Source: a bacterium
GTDB taxonomy: Bacteria; Eisenbacteria; RBG-16-71-46; CAIMUX01
Assembly (NCBI GenBank): GCA_030431975.1
Contig: JAUIHP010000002.1
Span: 248,001-312,000, forward strand
DNA length: 64,000 nt
Reading direction: 5' to 3'
A program made the translations under genes and the position numbers. The first letter of the stretch is position 1. Each line of letters opens with the position of its first letter. Positions 26,246-37,521 of this stretch are shown here, in pieces. The notes below the pieces were generated by a model. It saw only the letters and a program-made list of their open reading frames with translations, was not told where the DNA came from and made no database searches.

Positions 26246-29200
26246 TTAGCGGATGCGGGCCGCTCGTTCGATTCGGTCGATCTTTTCCCCGCCCAGTGTT
26301 TCGACGACAAGCTTGTAGAAGTAGACGCCGTTCCCGACCTGATCGCCTTCGCGATCGAGACCGTCCCAAACAATGACGTTCTCACCGGCGCGGGTACTTC
26401 CGTCCCCTTCCCAGACGCGCCGACCGCGTAGGGAATAGACGGTGACCTTGGCACTTCGAACCGGCCCATCGAGCGTGTAGTAGAACTCTGTCTCCTGCGC
26501 GAACGGGTTCGGAAAGTTGTAGAGCGAGAGAAGAGAGACGTCTCCCCCATCATTGGCGCCGACCAAGGAGACGGTCCGTATCGTCGGCGAGCCGGATCGT
26601 CCACGGACGCGGACGCCGACCTCGAAGTCGCCGGCCGACGCAACACTCAACTCCCCGGTCAAAGTCCAGACCCAATCTGTCGTGGCTCCCTGAGTCGCCG
26701 GCTCCGCATCGGCCGCGATGGAAACACCGCCCGCGAGAAGCTCGATATCGGAGGCTTCGAGACGGACCGGTGACTCGATCGTCGCGCGAATCTGATCGTC
26801 CTTCTGAACGAAGCCTCCGGCCTTCAACGGTACGAACGCTCCGTTCTCGAAACGTTCCAAGCCGACGTGAAGCGACACCGGGAAGTTGAGGACACGGGCA
26901 CGACCGGCACGGTCGCCGGCACGAATGACGATCTCGTAGTCCGAGGTCGGTACGTCCAGGACCGGCTGATAGGTGAGAACGGCGTTGCGGTCGGACAGGC
27001 TCGAGTCCGGCAACAGCGGGAACTCGACCTGGTACTCGCTCGGATCGACGACAGATCCGTCCCGTTCCACGGTGATGTTCTCGATCCAAACCTCGTCCCG
27101 GAGGGTGACCCGGATCTCCGCTTGGTCGGAATCGTCCAGGGAGCGCAGGACGTCATCCTCCCACGTAGCTCCGTTGACCTCGACGAGGTCGGCCCTGGGA
27201 GGTGCGGCGTCCACGACCATGGACGGATCCCCGAGCAGTACGTAGGTATGCGTCTGAGCCTTTCGCGTGTCCGAGAAGCCGTCCATGAGCACCTGGAATT
27301 TGCCACCGTCGACAAGATCGCCCAGCAACCACCTCGAGTGTCCGTCCGGATAATCGTCGGATCCGGCTCCATCGGTGGGCGTGTTGATGAACCAGGATCG
27401 TGCGAGCCCGAGTTGCAGTAGGTCGTTCGAGCCCAGCCACTCGTAGGCGGTCGAAGCGACGGCGGCGACGGCTCCGGCCCCTTCCGGCTGGATCATCATT
27501 CGTTCCGAGATGCAGTCCCCCTGTCGACTGTCGGACTCACCGAAGTTCTCGAACTCCGCCATGTGACAACCGAACCCGAAGAACATGAACGGCTTCTCCA
27601 CATTCGACAACCGATCGGCATCTCGACGACCCGTGAACGGCTGGTCCTGCCACATCAACTCGTGCGCGGCCAACGACCGGTTGGCGTGGCTGTTGAACAT
27701 GACGAAGAGATGGCCCCGGCTCATCTTGTTCCAGAGCTGTTCGTGGAACGGGTACTCCAACAGGAGATAGTCCACCTGTGCGGCCGAGTCGATCGCGTCG
27801 GTATTGAGCGGCCAGATGTTGCCGGCGCCGTCCCGAGTGCAGATCTGGTTGTCGCACTCGGGGACCGGATCGACGGGAATACATCGGTCAAGGCACGCCA
27901 CAGAGTCGAGGTACTCCGCAACATAGAAGCTGTCGATCCCGAAATCGTGGAACCCGGCCTCTTCATGGATGATCTTCGTGGCCTCTCGCCCGGCGTAGCG
28001 GAAGATCGACTCACTGTTCCTGGGGTTGTCGCGGTTGGAGTCGCCGCGGAAACGGTAATCGTCCGCGAAGCTGATGCGACTCGAGAACTCATCGTCACAG
28101 ACGAAGAGACCCCGATTGCGCCAAGCGTCATTGTCTCTGAAGTTCTCGTACGAAATGATCTTTTGAACGAGGATGTCGAGTTCGTCGGTGCTACCGACGG
28201 GAAGCCTTCCCAGATGTAGGTCGGGAAAGAAGTCCAGGACCTCGCCCTCTCCGGTCAGGTTGTCGGCGAACCACGGATCCGAACCCACCAGCTCGGAGCC
28301 CTGCGTCGAGAACGCGTGACTGAGAATCATCTGTGTCGGAACGAAGTTCGGACCGCTGCTGTCGAGCACATTGGCAAAGTCTTCACTCGCGTCGCCGACG
28401 AGCACCACAAACGACGGGGGCGCGGTCGACGTGCGGAAAAGATGGCGCAGGTAGGTACGAATTGCGGTGGGCCAGCCTCGCCCGCCACCGAACTGATCGA
28501 ACACGTCCTGAACCGAAACCAACTCGACGTCCCAACCTTGCGACTCCCGGTGCTGAACCCAAGGCGCCATCCCGTCGAGAAAGGTCGGGTGGGCAATGGC
28601 AATGATTTCAGGATCACCTGTAACCGTACGCAAGTCCGTTTCAAAGGCGGGCTCCACCCGGAGCGGCCGTTTCACACTCGCACCCTCGACGGCAATGAAC
28701 GTGCGCTCGACAGCGGAGTCCCCCAGATCGAACTGCACCTGCGCCTCGCTCGGGTTCCGTCCGCTGATCTGGGAGGGGTCGATGTCGAATCGGACCGTCG
28801 CGTTCGGGTCGGTCACATCGAACAAAAGGATGTCCTGTCCGGAGAACTGCGAGAGCACGTACTGCTGCGGGCCGGTGAGATCGTCCGTATCGAACCGAAG
28901 CGTATTCCCGAGCGCCCGCGTCGCTCTCTGATAGTCCCAGACCAGGTAGTCGATGGCCGCGCCATAGCGCGTGTTCGGCATCAACATGTGAAGCACATTG
29001 TTCGCGTCCGCCAACTCGACGCCGGAAAGAGTTTCCATCGGCGCGTCGAAGACGAAGGCCTGCTTCACCGGCACCGTAAACATGGGTAGTTCGGTCAGGT
29101 TGTCGGTGGAGGCGCCAATCCGCAAAGTCACGTCCGCCGGAAGCCGTGTAGGAGTTACGACGACACCCTGCGCTCCGCAGGTGAATGCATCGAGGGAGAC

Positions 29201-30550
29201 GAAGCCGGGAAGATCGAAGTTGATGACGTGCTCCCGGCCTTCCGTGGCCGGATTCTGCCCGACCCAGTAGAAGTGATCGCTTTGGATGTTGAGGATTCCC
29301 TGCTCGAGTGGGCCGCTCGATTCGATGGAGGTCCGGGAGTCCATGTAGAGGCCGTCACCCTCTTGCCGCTCGGTCCAATCACAGGTCGGAACTGTCGAGA
29401 GATCGTTGCGTCCAAGAGATGACGACTCCTCGGCCATTCGAGCTCCGCCTTCGTCATCGAGAAACAGGAAGTAGCTGTGGCCCCGACCGTATCGACGGTC
29501 CCGGGCCGGAAGGTCGAGCCGGTCCCAGATAGTTTGGCCGTAGAAAAGGACTTCATCACCTTCCCCGAAGAGTCCGTCATCTTCGTAGTCGCGGATCCAG
29601 ATCGGGACCGGTTGCGCGTCCGTCTCCCCGGTGTCCGGATCATGGAATCGTTCCTCGAGGACCAGCTCGTCGACGGGGACCTGGCCGAAGTCCCAGCCTT
29701 CTTCTTCGAGTTCTTCGTAGGAAATGCCGTAGATGTCGGTCGACTCCACATCGAGCCGGAACGCAGTCCCCGTACCTCCGCCCCGTCGAAGGGCCTGGGT
29801 GGAGGTCTGCGGGGGAAGTCTCAGAAAGTCCTGGGCCTGGTCCCAGTTGGCAACCACGCTGGAGTATCGGGCGTCCCAAAGGTCGGAACGACGGGGGCGC
29901 TCGGTGCGCGCGGCACTCCGGAGAGCCGGCGGCGTCCGGAAGTGAAGTCGAATCTCGATGGATTCCAGAATCTCGACTCCGCCTCGGGAGGGGATCCACC
30001 GGGCCCCGTTGACCCGGACCGGGCGCATGGGGAGATGGCGCAGGCGAACCTGGGGTTCGACGGTGGCCCATCCCTCGGGCGGGAACACGGAAGCATAGAG
30101 TTCCGCGTCGCGGGTGAAGTCCTCTTCGTATTCCGGAAGCTCGGAATCGACAGCATCCTTGAACGTTCGCGCCGGGGCCGCCAGCGGTATGGCGCCCGGA
30201 ACGAAGCGGGTCTTCAGACCGACGATTTCGAGTTCTACCTGAACTCCGTCCGGCACACCGAGATAAACGGTTCTTTCGGGGGTCGCGGGGGCGCCCACGA
30301 CATCGCTGCTTCCCCAGCCTACGATCTCGATCTCGACCTCACTCCGACCTGGTACCGCGTCGATCCGCGGATCGGGGACCTCGAGCTCGAAAGTGGCCCC
30401 GTCGGTGTCACTGCTGACCAGAGTCACTTCGGCCGAGGCTGGGGGGGCGCCGAGAAGCCACAAGACAGCCGTAAGGATCGTCAACGCCTCCGACGGGCAC
30501 GCCCGTCCAAGCGTCATCCGGCGCTTCGAAAGTACTAACCAAGCGTTCAT
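26246..30550 (-). CDS. Secreted C25 (gingipain-type) cysteine protease with FlgD-like C-terminus
   Basis: The 1434-residue exported protein (signal peptide ending about ASA, residue 40) has an N-terminal propeptide/beta region and a peptidase C25 domain from about 640. The catalytic pair is present as His in FNSHANRS (about 953) and Cys in FFGFGCHMAEF (about 993). Ig-like segments follow, and a C-terminal FlgD-like domain beginning NFPNPFAQETEFYYT with GVYFYKLVVE at the end. Such ends are used for cell-surface sorting in FCB bacteria (type IX secretion), and PorU, the T9SS sortase, is itself a C25 protein. Whether this one is a sortase or a secreted protease cannot be decided. Start: ATG 30550. 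Confidence 0.9.
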   Translation of the reverse strand: MNAWLVLSKRRMTLGRACPSEALTILTAVLWLLGAPPASAEVTLVSSDTDGATFELEVPDPRIDAVPGRSEVEIEIVGWGSSDVVGAPATPERTVYLGVPDGVQVELEIVGLKTRFVPGAIPLAAPARTFKDAVDSELPEYEEDFTRDAELYASVFPPEGWATVEPQVRLRHLPMRPVRVNGARWIPSRGGVEILESIEIRLHFRTPPALRSAARTERPRRSDLWDARYSSVVANWDQAQDFLRLPPQTSTQALRRGGGTGTAFRLDVESTDIYGISYEELEEEGWDFGQVPVDELVLEERFHDPDTGETDAQPVPIWIRDYEDDGLFGEGDEVLFYGQTIWDRLDLPARDRRYGRGHSYFLFLDDEGGARMAEESSSLGRNDLSTVPTCDWTERQEGDGLYMDSRTSIESSGPLEQGILNIQSDHFYWVGQNPATEGREHVINFDLPGFVSLDAFTCGAQGVVVTPTRLPADVTLRIGASTDNLTELPMFTVPVKQAFVFDAPMETLSGVELADANNVLHMLMPNTRYGAAIDYLVWDYQRATRALGNTLRFDTDDLTGPQQYVLSQFSGQDILLFDVTDPNATVRFDIDPSQISGRNPSEAQVQFDLGDSAVERTFIAVEGASVKRPLRVEPAFETDLRTVTGDPEIIAIAHPTFLDGMAPWVQHRESQGWDVELVSVQDVFDQFGGGRGWPTAIRTYLRHLFRTSTAPPSFVVLVGDASEDFANVLDSSGPNFVPTQMILSHAFSTQGSELVGSDPWFADNLTGEGEVLDFFPDLHLGRLPVGSTDELDILVQKIISYENFRDNDAWRNRGLFVCDDEFSSRISFADDYRFRGDSNRDNPRNSESIFRYAGREATKIIHEEAGFHDFGIDSFYVAEYLDSVACLDRCIPVDPVPECDNQICTRDGAGNIWPLNTDAIDSAAQVDYLLLEYPFHEQLWNKMSRGHLFVMFNSHANRSLAAHELMWQDQPFTGRRDADRLSNVEKPFMFFGFGCHMAEFENFGESDSRQGDCISERMMIQPEGAGAVAAVASTAYEWLGSNDLLQLGLARSWFINTPTDGAGSDDYPDGHSRWLLGDLVDGGKFQVLMDGFSDTRKAQTHTYVLLGDPSMVVDAAPPRADLVEVNGATWEDDVLRSLDDSDQAEIRVTLRDEVWIENITVERDGSVVDPSEYQVEFPLLPDSSLSDRNAVLTYQPVLDVPTSDYEIVIRAGDRAGRARVLNFPVSLHVGLERFENGAFVPLKAGGFVQKDDQIRATIESPVRLEASDIELLAGGVSIAADAEPATQGATTDWVWTLTGELSVASAGDFEVGVRVRGRSGSPTIRTVSLVGANDGGDVSLLSLYNFPNPFAQETEFYYTLDGPVRSAKVTVYSLRGRRVWEGDGSTRAGENVIVWDGLDREGDQVGNGVYFYKLVVETLGGEKIDRIERAARIR

Positions 30551-30704
30551 TCATCGCTCCATGGGAGACCGAATCAGGCAAGTTTCATCTCGGATGAGGT
30601 GCGGAACTGGTGCCGAGGGTGTCACCTGCTCTCCGAGATTGTCAAGGTGGGGCGCCCTGTGGCCGTCATACACCTTAGGTTCTTGTGTGTTCCGGTCCAG
30701 AAAC

Positions 30705-30733
30705 TTGGACCGCTGTCCTGTCTGTGCTAGCGT
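30705..30733 (+). promoter_or_regulatory. Weak candidate promoter for ubiA-like gene
   Basis: -35 TTGGAC (30705-30710), a 17-bp spacer and -10 TAGCGT (30728-30733) stand 28 bp before the ATG. The -10 box matches the consensus at three positions only. Confidence 0.3.
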
Positions 30734-30760
30734 TGACGCTTCGCTTTTCCGGAAAGCCAT

Positions 30761-31684
30761 ATGATCCAACGACTACCGCTCTACTGGGAATTTACTCGAC
30801 CGTTCACGCTGATTGCGCCGGCATTGGGCATGCTGTCCGGCGGCCTGACGGCCCTGGGCGCCGGCGAACCCGTCACCGTCACTCCATACCGGATTCTCGA
30901 CATCATCCTTGGGACTCTGATGGCGGCCGTCCTCAACGGCGCGTCCAACGCCATCAACCAGATCTACGATCTGGACGTCGATCGTGTGAACAAGCCCGGT
31001 CGTCCGATTCCCTCCGGTCGAATGTCGATTCGGGAAGCCGGCTGGGTCACGCTGGTCCTGTATCTGATCGCCCTGGGACTGGCCCTCGCCGTCAATCTGG
31101 AATGCTTCCTCATCGCCTCGGCAGCCGCGTTCCTGACCGTCATCTACTCCGTGCCCCCGATCCGGACCAAGGCCAACGCCATTCTGGCCAATCTGACCAT
31201 CGCGATCCCCCGAGGCGTCCTGCTCAAGGTCGCCGGTTGGTCCTCTGCGCGCAGCATTCTCGAAGCGGACGGCGAGGCCTGGTACATCGGAATGATCTTC
31301 GGGCTCTTCCTCCTTGGGGCCTCGACGACCAAGGACTTCGCCGACATGAAGGGAGACGAGGCCGGAGGCTGCATCACCCTTCCGATCAAGTACGGTCCGA
31401 CGAAGGCGGCCTGGATGATCTCCCCCTTCTTCGTCTTCCCGTTTCTCCTCATTCCGCTTGGCGCCTTCCAGGGATGGCTGACCGGAGTCCCGTGGATGCT
31501 CTACGCCGTCGGATTCGGGCTCGCAGCCTGGGGCGCCTACACGGTCAGCCTCATCCTCCGGGATCCAGAAGAGTTGGCCCGCACGGAGAACCACGTCTCC
31601 TGGAGACACATGTACCTGATGATGTTTGCGGCTCAGATCGCGTTCATGGCCTCGTACCTGGCCAAGTATCTGGGTTGGGCCTGA
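30761..31684 (+). CDS. UbiA-family prenyltransferase
   Basis: This 307-residue, polytopic (about 8-9 helices) membrane enzyme transfers a prenyl chain to an acceptor. Both Asp-rich motifs are present: NAINQIYDLDVDRVNKPGRP and a second acidic site in STTKDFADMKGDEAGG. The family covers quinone, haem O, chlorophyll and archaeal-type ether-lipid synthesis. Overall similarity is to the geranylgeranylglyceryl-phosphate/chlorophyll-synthase branch rather than to MenA, but the substrate is not certain. The next gene encodes a second membrane protein 1 bp after the stop, suggesting a joint function. Confidence 0.87.
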   Translation: MIQRLPLYWEFTRPFTLIAPALGMLSGGLTALGAGEPVTVTPYRILDIILGTLMAAVLNGASNAINQIYDLDVDRVNKPGRPIPSGRMSIREAGWVTLVLYLIALGLALAVNLECFLIASAAAFLTVIYSVPPIRTKANAILANLTIAIPRGVLLKVAGWSSARSILEADGEAWYIGMIFGLFLLGASTTKDFADMKGDEAGGCITLPIKYGPTKAAWMISPFFVFPFLLIPLGAFQGWLTGVPWMLYAVGFGLAAWGAYTVSLILRDPEELARTENHVSWRHMYLMMFAAQIAFMASYLAKYLGWA

Positions 31685-31685
31685 C

Positions 31686-32411
31686 GTGGAGGGGCCGCGC
31701 GCATACGGTTTCCTGGCCGTCGCAGCGATTCTGAGTACCAGCCTCGTCCTGGTCGGAAACACCTGGCTCGTTCCCGTGGTCCAGGCCGGCGCAGCCTACT
31801 TCGTTCTCTACAAAGACCTCGAGCGGGCGGACCTGGGGGCGGCGGTCCGCCATATGCTCTTCTGGGCTCTCATCGTCTCGGTCATGACCGTTCAGATCTC
31901 GATCCGTGCCCATGACACTGCGGCGGCCACGATTTTTAACGGCGAACCGTACCGGGAAGAGATGTTCACCTACATCGAGACCGGCGTCGGCGCGGAAGGA
32001 AGTCCTCGACAGTTCATTCCGCAGCACATCACCCACTACGGAATCACACTCGTCCTCTCGCTGATCACCGGCGGGGCAGGCGGACTTTTTCTGGGGACGA
32101 TGTTGCTGGACTACATGAACTACTACGTCGGTTCGCTCATCCTCATGGGGGCCGAGCCGCAGATGGGAAGCCTGATCGGGTGGCCGGTCTGGTCGATGGT
32201 CCGCGTGGCCGGATTCATCTGCGGAGCCATCGCCATGGCCTACGTCTTCTTCGGACGAATCCTGAAGAGGGTGGAATGGAACGGCCGCGCCTTCGGCCGG
32301 CTCATGGCATCCAGCTTTGCCCTCTTCCTTCTCGACATCGTTCTGAAGTGGCTGCTGGCCCCGACCTGGCGAGGCTGGCTGCAGACAGCGCTGAACGGCG
32401 GCGGAGCGTAG
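31686..32411 (+). CDS. Polytopic membrane protein, unknown
   Basis: The 241-residue protein has about six hydrophobic helices, with a polar central region (TIFNGEPYREEMFTYIETG, QHITHYGITLVLS) that includes two His and several acidic residues. I recognise no family. I chose the GTG at 31686, directly after the ubiA-like stop; the frame extends upstream to 31626 inside that gene. Tight spacing suggests co-translation with the prenyltransferase, so it may serve the same lipid or quinone pathway. This is inference. Confidence 0.7.
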   Translation: MEGPRAYGFLAVAAILSTSLVLVGNTWLVPVVQAGAAYFVLYKDLERADLGAAVRHMLFWALIVSVMTVQISIRAHDTAAATIFNGEPYREEMFTYIETGVGAEGSPRQFIPQHITHYGITLVLSLITGGAGGLFLGTMLLDYMNYYVGSLILMGAEPQMGSLIGWPVWSMVRVAGFICGAIAMAYVFFGRILKRVEWNGRAFGRLMASSFALFLLDIVLKWLLAPTWRGWLQTALNGGGA

Positions 32412-32465
32412 TCCGGACGACTCACGACGGTCAGCTGCTTTGGCGACCCTCCTGAATCGTCAGGT

Positions 32466-34187
32466 CTACATCTTCGATTCGAGCTCTCTCAGCGCCGCCG
32501 CGTCGATCGTGACCGGATGACGTTCCCGGGCCGCGTCCATCTCTTCCTTCTTCTTTCGATCTGCGATTTGGTCGACGAGTTCGACTTGGATGTCGAGCTG
32601 GACATCTTCAAACGGGTCGACAAGAGCCGGAATGACCTCGAGGACTTTGGCCACGGTGTAGGTGCCCCCAACGTCGATGGGCTCGGAAACCTCGCCTTCT
32701 TCCATACCGAAGATGACGTCCTCCAAGGGTCCCGTCTGCCGCACCATGGGCGGTGTCGCGTCCTGGCCGCGGAAGTTGTCCGCAGGCTCGAAGGCGTCCC
32801 GAACTTCTTCAAAGTCGGCGCCATCCTTCATCATCTCGGAGGCTTCCTTCGCTGCGCGCCAGCTGGCCAGATTGACGACGAAGAAACGGCGGGCTTCCGG
32901 ACTGGTGTAGTCCTCGATGTTCTTCTCGTACTCGGCCCGAATCACATCTTCGTCAGGAATGTTGGGAGTCCGCAGAACGTTGCGAATGTACTGGCGACCC
33001 CGAATTTCCCGAAGTCGGGCACTCACGTCCCAAAGCACGACCGGCGCTTCATTCAGGTTTCGACGGTAGGCTTCCGCCTGCTCCAGTCGCTCGAGCACGA
33101 TGTCGTGCACGAGTTCCTCGACGTCGGAACTCTGAGCGAACGTCGGCCAGGTCGGAGTCGGAATCGTCATCAGTTGGTCGAAAACGAGAAGCGGTCCCAC
33201 TTCGCTGTCGGAATAGGTAGCGACGACCCGCGAGGTGTCCGCCGGAAGGACCGGCATGCCGGTCCACGGGAGACCGCCCCGGGAGTACAAAATGCCGTCC
33301 CGCTCCTCGGTCGTTTCCGCGTCGATGACGTCGGCGCCGCGAACCGCACCCTGCGTCTTTTCGCGCATATGGACGGTGAGCCAGGCCACCTCGGCGGGAT
33401 TGAGCTTGAATCCGGATTCGTCGAGCAGCCGCTTGTGGTACGCCTGAGTCGTCTCCACAACCTGCCGCTGCTGGATCCCGAGGGCGAGTGCATCCCGTTC
33501 CTGTTCGAGGGTTCCGCGACTGTGGTTTTGATCCACCTCGACGCACTGGTACAGAGACGCGTAACCACCCATGGAAAGCGGCTCGGAGATCTCGCCCGCC
33601 TCCAGTCGGAAGACCGCGTCCCGCTCGTGGGGCGGCAAGTCGGTGTAGACGATCCAACCGAGGTCGCCGCCCGTTTCCTTTGTCCGGTCGTCGAGAGACT
33701 GGGTCATGGCGATCCGGTCAAAAAGCCCTCCCTCCCGGATCGCGCGCCGAATCTGGTGGGCTTCGGCCACGGACGGCAGAACCATCCGCCTGAGATGTCG
33801 TCGGGTCGAAAGAAGGTCATAGCCGCGCTTGAGCTCGGCCTCGGAAACCTCGTAGGCCGGGCCGATTTCCAGGTCGCGCAGGTGCTCGACCATCCGCCGT
33901 TCACGGAAATCGTCGAAACGATCCTGGCGAGCCGGCTCCAGCTCCTTCTCCGTCTCGAGGAAGAGCTTCTCCAGGATGAGCTGGTCCGCCATTTCCTTGG
34001 CGAACTTTTCGAAACCGGCATAGTCCGGGGCCAGCGTCGTGTCGGAACGGGCCGAGGACTCGAAGAGATGAAGAAACTCGTCCGAGTTCATCGTTCGGTC
34101 GCCCACCGTCAGAACCGGACCCGATGTGCTGCCCGCACACCCCACCACAAAAAGACCGGCCACGGCCGCTCTGAGCGGAAACTTCAT
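32466..34187 (-). CDS. Parvulin-type (PpiC/SurA-like) peptidyl-prolyl isomerase lipoprotein
   Basis: The 573-residue protein has a lipoprotein signal (AAVAGLFVVGCAGS, Cys at about 17). It contains two parvulin-like regions, one around 130-240 (GGLFDRIAMTQSLDD, GGDLGWIVYTDLPPHERDAVF) and one near 440-540 (GADFEEVRDAF, FGMEEGEVSEPIDVGGTYTVAKV). It probably assists folding of exported outer-membrane or surface proteins. ATG 34187 with AGAGGAA upstream fits the signal; the frame reaches 34247. It is convergent with the membrane gene before it and divergent from the glycan locus. Confidence 0.87.
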   Translation of the reverse strand: MKFPLRAAVAGLFVVGCAGSTSGPVLTVGDRTMNSDEFLHLFESSARSDTTLAPDYAGFEKFAKEMADQLILEKLFLETEKELEPARQDRFDDFRERRMVEHLRDLEIGPAYEVSEAELKRGYDLLSTRRHLRRMVLPSVAEAHQIRRAIREGGLFDRIAMTQSLDDRTKETGGDLGWIVYTDLPPHERDAVFRLEAGEISEPLSMGGYASLYQCVEVDQNHSRGTLEQERDALALGIQQRQVVETTQAYHKRLLDESGFKLNPAEVAWLTVHMREKTQGAVRGADVIDAETTEERDGILYSRGGLPWTGMPVLPADTSRVVATYSDSEVGPLLVFDQLMTIPTPTWPTFAQSSDVEELVHDIVLERLEQAEAYRRNLNEAPVVLWDVSARLREIRGRQYIRNVLRTPNIPDEDVIRAEYEKNIEDYTSPEARRFFVVNLASWRAAKEASEMMKDGADFEEVRDAFEPADNFRGQDATPPMVRQTGPLEDVIFGMEEGEVSEPIDVGGTYTVAKVLEVIPALVDPFEDVQLDIQVELVDQIADRKKKEEMDAARERHPVTIDAAALRELESKM

Positions 34188-34392
34188 GGTTCCTCTTCCT
34201 CCCCCTATCGGCTCCAGGGCCGCCCCGTGGTACGCTTCCGTTGCCAAGCCTTCAGCATACCGAAGCAGAGGAGCGGGTCAAGGAACCGTCCGTTTCAGCC
34301 GTAAGTCATTGCAGGCGGGATCCTAAGCCGAAGGTTGGGGTATTGTCCCCCATCTGTGGCCCCCGAACCCCAGTCTCGAGGAAATCGTTCGA

Positions 34393-35303
<911 letters not shown>

Positions 35304-35307
<4 letters not shown>

Positions 35308-36326
35308 GTCGCGCGACGGATCCACGCTCGGATGAGACGGAAGAGGCCTTTCGCGGGCGCAAGGTCCTGATCACCGGAGGGCTCGGCTTCATCGGGTCGA
35401 ACCTGGCCAAGCGCCTGGTCGATCTGGAGGCGAAGGTCACGGTCGTCGACTCGCTGAACCCGAACTACGGCGGCAACCTCGAGAATATCCGCGGTTTCGA
35501 CGATCGCCTTCACGTCAACATCGCGGACGTTCGGGATCCCCACTCGATGAAGATCCTGGTGCAGGACCAGGACTTTCTTTTCAACCTGGCCGGACAGGTC
35601 AGCCACATCGATTCGATGGAGGATCCGTTTACGGATCTGGACATCAACTGTCGCGCGCAACTTTCCATTCTCGAAGCCTGCCGACAGAACAATCCGGAGA
35701 TCCGGATCGTCTTCGCGGGAACCCGGCAGCAGTACGGCCGACCCGACTATCTCCCCGTTGACGAGAATCACCTCAGCCGTCCGGTCGACGTCAACGGCAT
35801 CAACAAGATGGCCGGCGAGTGGTACCACATCCTCTACAACAACACGTATGACATCCGTACGACATCGCTGCGGCTGACCAACACCTACGGTCCGCGCATG
35901 CTGCTCAAGCATTCGCGCCAGGGATTCATTCCGTGGTTCACGCGGTTGGCTCTGGAGGGGAAAGAGATTCAGATCTTCGGAGACGGAGAACAGAAGCGGG
36001 ACATGAACTACGTCGACGATGTCGTCGACGCGCTGCTCCTGGTCGCACCGAAACCGGAGACCTATGGCGAGATCTACAACCTCGGCCACACCGAAGTGAT
36101 TCGGCTCCGCGACTTCACGGAGACTTTGGTTCGACTGGCGGGCCAGGGCAGCTATCGTCTCGTTCCGTTCCCGCCCGAGAGCAAGCGCATCGACATCGGC
36201 GACTACTACGGCAGCTTCGAGCGGATACGGAACGCCATCGGATGGGTTCCCAAGTTCGACCTCGAGGAAGGGCTGTCCCGAACGCTCGACTACTACCGTG
36301 ACCGTTTCGAGGCCTACGCCCAATGA
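35304..36326 (+). CDS. Extended-SDR NDP-sugar epimerase/dehydratase with Asn in place of catalytic Tyr
   Basis: The 340-residue NAD-dependent sugar-nucleotide enzyme has the Rossmann motif VLITGGLGFIGSNLAKRL, NLAGQVSHIDSM, FAGTRQQYGRPDYLP and RLTNTYGPRM. In the usual Tyr-x3-Lys pair the lysine (K168) is present but the tyrosine position is Asn164 (PVDVNGINKMAGEWYH), checked on the DNA. The surrounding sequence is otherwise well conserved, so this may be a subfamily trait rather than decay. It sits between the lipid-sugar synthase and the aminotransferase, so it probably makes the keto-sugar or epimerised sugar for this locus. Confidence 0.86.
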
Positions 36327-36351
36327 TCTTTATCCGTGAGGCATTGCGATC

Positions 36352-37521
36352 GTGATCCCCGTTTGCGATCTGTCTGCGCAAGTGGCGCAGCACCGGGCCG
36401 AGTTGGATGCGGCCATCGCCCGCGTGCTGGACAGCGGATGGTTTGTGCTCGGCCGCGAGTGCGCGGAGTTCGAAACAGAGTTCGCGGCTTGGATCGCACG
36501 CGCCGGAGAGGAAGCCGACCGTCCGGAAAAAGGTCCATCGGAAGTCCACTGCGTCGGCGTCGCTTCGGGGACGGACGCCATTCATCTCGCTCTGCGGGCC
36601 GTGGGGATCAAAGCCGGAGACAAGGTCCTGACCGCTCCCAACTCGGCTGTCCCAACCGCGTGCGGAATCATCGAGGCGGGCGCTGTCCCGTGTTTCGCCG
36701 ACGTGGATCCGGAATACGGACTGCTCGACCCCGCGTCGATGGCGGAAGAACTGGACACTTCCGTGCGAGCCATTGTCGTCGTCCAACTCTACGGTCGCTC
36801 CGCGCCGATGGACCGGGTTCGGGAACTTGGACGTAAGTGGGGCATTCCCGTGATCGAAGACGCCGCCCAGGCCCACGGCGCCACCTGGAACGGCGAGCCT
36901 GTCGGTACGATGGGCCAAGCTTCCTGCTTCAGTTTTTACCCGAGCAAGAACCTGGGCGCACTCGGCGACGGAGGAGCGGTCACGACGACCGATCCGGAGA
37001 TCGCCGAACGACTGCGCCGACTTCGCAACTACGGACAACGCAACCGCTACGAGCACGTCGAACTCGGATTCAACAGCCGCCTCGACGAGATGCAGGCGGC
37101 CATCCTTCGGGCCAAGCTGCCGCATCTGTCGAATTGGAACGAGCGGCGAAGAGCGATCGCCTCCCGGTACCGCCAAGCATTGACCTCGCTGCCCGTCGAA
37201 TTCGCTTCCGATCCCGAGAGTGTGCGCTCCGTCGAGCATCTATTCGTCGTACGAGTGGCCCGGCGCGACCGCTTTCGGGACGAACTGGAAGCACTTGGTG
37301 TGGGCACCCAGATTCACTACCCGATTCCGATTCATCTGCAGGAAGCTTTTGCCAGTCTCGGACACGGGACGGGCCGCTTTCCCGTCGCCGAAAAACGATC
37401 GACGCAAATCGCCAGTCTGCCGCTTTATCCGGAGATGACGGACGATCAGGTCGAGCAGGTCATCGAGGCGGTGACGAAGGTTCTGGCAGGAGAGCCCCAC
37501 CCGGACGAGGAGTCAGCATGA
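36352..37521 (+). CDS. DegT/DnrJ/EryC1 (ArnB-like) sugar aminotransferase
   Basis: The 389-residue PLP enzyme adds an amino group to a keto-sugar nucleotide. It shows VGVASGTDAIHLALRAVGI, EDAAQAHGATWNG (Asp that binds the pyridine ring) and the PLP lysine in CFSFYPSKNLGALGDGGAV, then the conserved RNYGQRNRYEH. It matches the length of ArnB/QdtB-type enzymes. The start is GTG at 36352 after TGAGG. Its stop overlaps the SMR-type gene (ATGA), so the aminosugar step is coupled to the membrane transporter. The substrate is unknown. Confidence 0.93.
   Translation: MIPVCDLSAQVAQHRAELDAAIARVLDSGWFVLGRECAEFETEFAAWIARAGEEADRPEKGPSEVHCVGVASGTDAIHLALRAVGIKAGDKVLTAPNSAVPTACGIIEAGAVPCFADVDPEYGLLDPASMAEELDTSVRAIVVVQLYGRSAPMDRVRELGRKWGIPVIEDAAQAHGATWNGEPVGTMGQASCFSFYPSKNLGALGDGGAVTTTDPEIAERLRRLRNYGQRNRYEHVELGFNSRLDEMQAAILRAKLPHLSNWNERRRAIASRYRQALTSLPVEFASDPESVRSVEHLFVVRVARRDRFRDELEALGVGTQIHYPIPIHLQEAFASLGHGTGRFPVAEKRSTQIASLPLYPEMTDDQVEQVIEAVTKVLAGEPHPDEESA

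Noticed and set aside
32517-34304. 595-residue plus-strand frame
   Set aside because: Antisense to the parvulin lipoprotein, which has clear domains and a signal peptide.
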